Below, piece after piece: positions 30,972-32,775 of a DNA stretch of 32,775 nt. Under the pieces are notes generated by a model. The model saw only the letters and a program-made list of their open reading frames with translations. It ran no database searches and was not told where the DNA came from. The stretch's first letter is position 1. Each line of letters starts with the position of its first letter. The DNA is from SFTH01 sp963643985 (lineage in GTDB: Bacteria > Bacillota > Clostridia > Christensenellales > Aristaeellaceae). The DNA lies in assembly GCA_963643985.1 (NCBI GenBank), contig CAVINP010000010.1:1-32775 (forward strand), in the 5' to 3' direction. The translations under genes were made by a program, and so were the position numbers.

Positions 30972-32195
30972 ATGAACAATCGGGGCGCAAATCAAGAAAC
31001 CAACCAGGCGAACAATCGTTCGCTCATATTACGCACATTACAGCATTTGAAGCAGTGCACCAGAGTTGAACTCGGGAAAAAGACAGGCTTAAAACAGGCA
31101 ACGATAAGCCACATTATAAACAGCTTCATTGAGAGCGGGCTTGTTGAGGAAACAGGTTCATTGTCCGGTGCAAAAGGCAGAAGAGCGATCGGGATTCGGC
31201 TGACTTCGGACAGAATCAGGGTTATTGGTTTTCGCTTGACGAGGCAGCATTATACCATAGGTGTATTCACTCTGAACTGCAATGAAGTCGGAGAGCGTAT
31301 ATTCGAGGACATACGGAATTCTGATCCCGAAACGGTAATAGATGAGGCCAGTGCCAGGATCAACGGGATAATCGGAGATAATCCGGATCAGCGTTTTCTG
31401 GCCGTTGGTGTTGCCGTGCCCGGGCCTTACTACGGAGACACCGGCGTTATTGCAATGATTTCGGCATGCCCGGGATGGGTCAATGTTCGGGTTGTAGAAC
31501 GTATGCAGTCGCAAATTGATATTCCGATTATTGTGGATCATGATGCCAATGCGGGTGCAATGGCTGAGAGTACGCTTGTCCCCGGCCGTGACATGTATAA
31601 CAGTATGGTTTATGTATCGGCCGGTCAAGGCATAGGCGCCGGAATTATTAACAACGGTGAAATATACGGCGGTTCTTTCGGCGTTGCAGGAGAAATCGGT
31701 CACACAAGTATTGAAGTAAACGGCATTCCGTGCGATTGCGGAAGAAAAGGTTGTCTGACACAATACGCATCAACGATAGCGTTGCGACGAAATATAAAGA
31801 AGCGCCTGAACAGGAATGATATTTCCTATTCGGAGGTAGTTGAAAGACTTCATCGCGGAGACGCTGCTGTGACGGAAGAGTTTCACAACATGATGAAGTA
31901 TCTGGGGGTAGGATTGGGCAATCTCCTGTACATGTATAATCCGAGTTGCATTGTTATAGGAGATGAATTGTCCGCAATAGGGGCGCCTATACTTGAAGAA
32001 CTCGAGCAGCAGCTTACGCAGATCGGTGTTTCACGAGTGGCCAAGGATGTCAGGATAGAGCTTGCTCAACTCGGCTTTGACTCAGCCTACATAGGATCGG
32101 CCGTTATTGCCACAAGGTATGTTTTTGAACACATCGGAGATTACATAAAGGAAGATGACGCCGATGGAAGCCACGAAGCATTAAGGATCCCCTGA
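30972..32195 (+). CDS. ROK-family transcriptional regulator (XylR-like)
   Basis: Repressor-type ROK protein, 407 residues. An N-terminal winged helix-turn-helix (about 15-75; RVELGKKTGLKQATISHIINSF) is followed by a sugar-kinase-like ROK domain with DHDANAGAMAE, GIGAGIINNGEIYGG and the zinc motif GHTSIEVNG then CDCGRKGC. AGGGGA precedes the ATG. Lying behind xylB, it probably senses xylose or a derivative and represses xylB, but no ligand evidence is in the sequence. The last few codons (LRIP and the stop) fall inside the MITE-like element, so the C-terminus appears to have been rewritten by it. GC is low (one 60-base row counted at 43 percent). Confidence 0.88.
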   Translation: MNNRGANQETNQANNRSLILRTLQHLKQCTRVELGKKTGLKQATISHIINSFIESGLVEETGSLSGAKGRRAIGIRLTSDRIRVIGFRLTRQHYTIGVFTLNCNEVGERIFEDIRNSDPETVIDEASARINGIIGDNPDQRFLAVGVAVPGPYYGDTGVIAMISACPGWVNVRVVERMQSQIDIPIIVDHDANAGAMAESTLVPGRDMYNSMVYVSAGQGIGAGIINNGEIYGGSFGVAGEIGHTSIEVNGIPCDCGRKGCLTQYASTIALRRNIKKRLNRNDISYSEVVERLHRGDAAVTEEFHNMMKYLGVGLGNLLYMYNPSCIVIGDELSAIGAPILEELEQQLTQIGVSRVAKDVRIELAQLGFDSAYIGSAVIATRYVFEHIGDYIKEDDADGSHEALRIP

Positions 32196-32338
32196 TTAAT
32201 TCGGCGGCGAATTTGGGCGTGCCTTTTGCGCTATCCGCTTCGTACGCAGTCGTTGCACTGCAATGACAGCAGTACGACGACTGTTTTCGCAAAATTTACT
32301 GCTCAGCTTACCACCTCATTTAATCAGTGTATCCCTAG
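32181..32338. mobile_element. MITE-like inverted-repeat element
   Basis: A 158-bp element with 19-bp terminal inverted repeats (32181-32199 and 32320-32338; 15 of 19 positions match). Internal arms continue the symmetry: TTTTGCG (32224-32230) pairs with CGCAAAA (32288-32294). A 14-bp central hairpin (32248-32261 with 32269-32282, one G-T pair, one mismatch) fills the middle. No transposase is encoded. No clear target duplication was seen. It overlaps the last 15 bases of the ROK gene and abuts the next open frame. Confidence 0.7.
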
Positions 32339-32361
32339 ACAAGCCGTGGCTGCTGGGCATT

Positions 32362-32775
32362 ATGTCCGGCGTTGCACGCGATGCCGCAAGCTTTCTACCC
32401 TGGGGCATGGACTACTACGAGGCAGACAACTCCAGGTTCCGTGATCCGCCCAAACCCTTAAAACATCCGGACTGGTATAAACTGGAGTATAAGGACAAAG
32501 GGGGCAACAGGCGTAGTCTCGCTCAAATCATGTATGAGACGATGGGCGCAATCCTTCCGCGCGATCTGGATCTGTACGACGATGCGCATAACATGCTGCG
32601 CAAGTTCGATATTCGTGGTAAGAATGAGATCCTGATGACGGAGCTTATGACCACACTGTACTACGCAGAGCATCAGACAAAACTTCCGATCCATTATGAC
32701 GAGGTGGTATCGGCGGAACCTGCCGAAGACATCGATGCGCTCAAGGAGCAGATGAAGGTCCTGCGCACCCGGCTC
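32362..32775 (+). CDS. Unrecognised protein, runs off the window, 5' end doubtful
   Basis: An uninterrupted frame reaches the window edge. After the element it reads as real coding sequence (e.g. KPWLLGIMSGVARDAASF, YYEADNSRFRDPPKP, LAQIMYETMGAILPRDLD), ending in a charged stretch that looks like the start of a coiled coil (DIDALKEQMKVLRTRL). The frame stays open upstream through the element to 32200, where ATG 32263 would give a fusion product. ATG 32362 is the first start outside the element but has no good ribosome site. The likely explanation is that the element inserted into or near the gene's 5' end. No family recognised. Confidence 0.5.
   Translation, partial: MSGVARDAASFLPWGMDYYEADNSRFRDPPKPLKHPDWYKLEYKDKGGNRRSLAQIMYETMGAILPRDLDLYDDAHNMLRKFDIRGKNEILMTELMTTLYYAEHQTKLPIHYDEVVSAEPAEDIDALKEQMKVLRTRL

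Noticed and set aside
32200..32361. Element-derived N-terminus as part of a normal protein
   Set aside because: This stretch is part of the palindromic element and is better explained as non-coding; only the sequence after it looks coding.

Overview
The window looks like chromosome from an anaerobic Firmicutes (Clostridia-type) bacterium with a fairly GC-rich genome. The signs are sigma-A promoters with strong AGGAGG-type ribosome sites, a meso-DAP-type MurE, VanW and membrane-anchored polysaccharide deacetylases, CIRCE control, GlnRS, and an oxaloacetate decarboxylase alpha chain without a fused biotin domain. No rRNA, tRNA or CRISPR was seen. The genus cannot be named from the sequence alone.

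Layout. 1-4.5 kb (+): oxaloacetate decarboxylase/pyruvate carboxylase carboxyltransferase chain, a secreted CapA-type protein and glnS. 4.6-8 kb (-): a probable unit read vanW-like, ridA, then a divergent PRPP synthase. 8-10.8 kb (-): a second unit, MazG-like pyrophosphohydrolase, a GMP-synthase-like protein that has lost its amidotransferase nucleophile, and a two-part GNAT acetyltransferase. 10.8-11.05 kb: an acidic reading frame followed by a strong terminator, probably the end of a lost gene. 11.1-18.4 kb (+): type IIA topoisomerase subunits B and A, then two paralogous polysaccharide deacetylases. 18.5-20.4 kb (-): htpG behind a perfect CIRCE element. 20.6-22 kb (+): an XRE regulator with a long helical-repeat C-terminus, starting at TTG. 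22.4-29 kb (+): a compact cell-wall/division cluster, murE-mraY-murD, then ftsA-ftsZ from its own promoter. 29.1-32.2 kb (+): a lower-GC xylulokinase plus ROK regulator pair, bounded by the ftsZ terminator on the left and a 158-bp MITE-like inverted-repeat element on the right. After it comes an unrecognised gene that runs off the window and has no convincing start of its own.

How it fits together. Much of the window serves the envelope: lipid II precursor synthesis (murE, mraY, murD), septum assembly (ftsA, ftsZ), and surface proteins (CapA-like, VanW-like, two deacetylases with peptidoglycan-binding tails). A second theme is nucleotide metabolism (PRPP synthase, MazG, GuaA-like) and DNA topology. 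The items most worth a second look are the degenerate GuaA paralogue and its operon, the MITE-like element, the CIRCE-controlled htpG next to the unusual regulator, the six 12-residue Arg-rich repeats in the VanW protein, and a perfect palindrome at the ftsA promoter.
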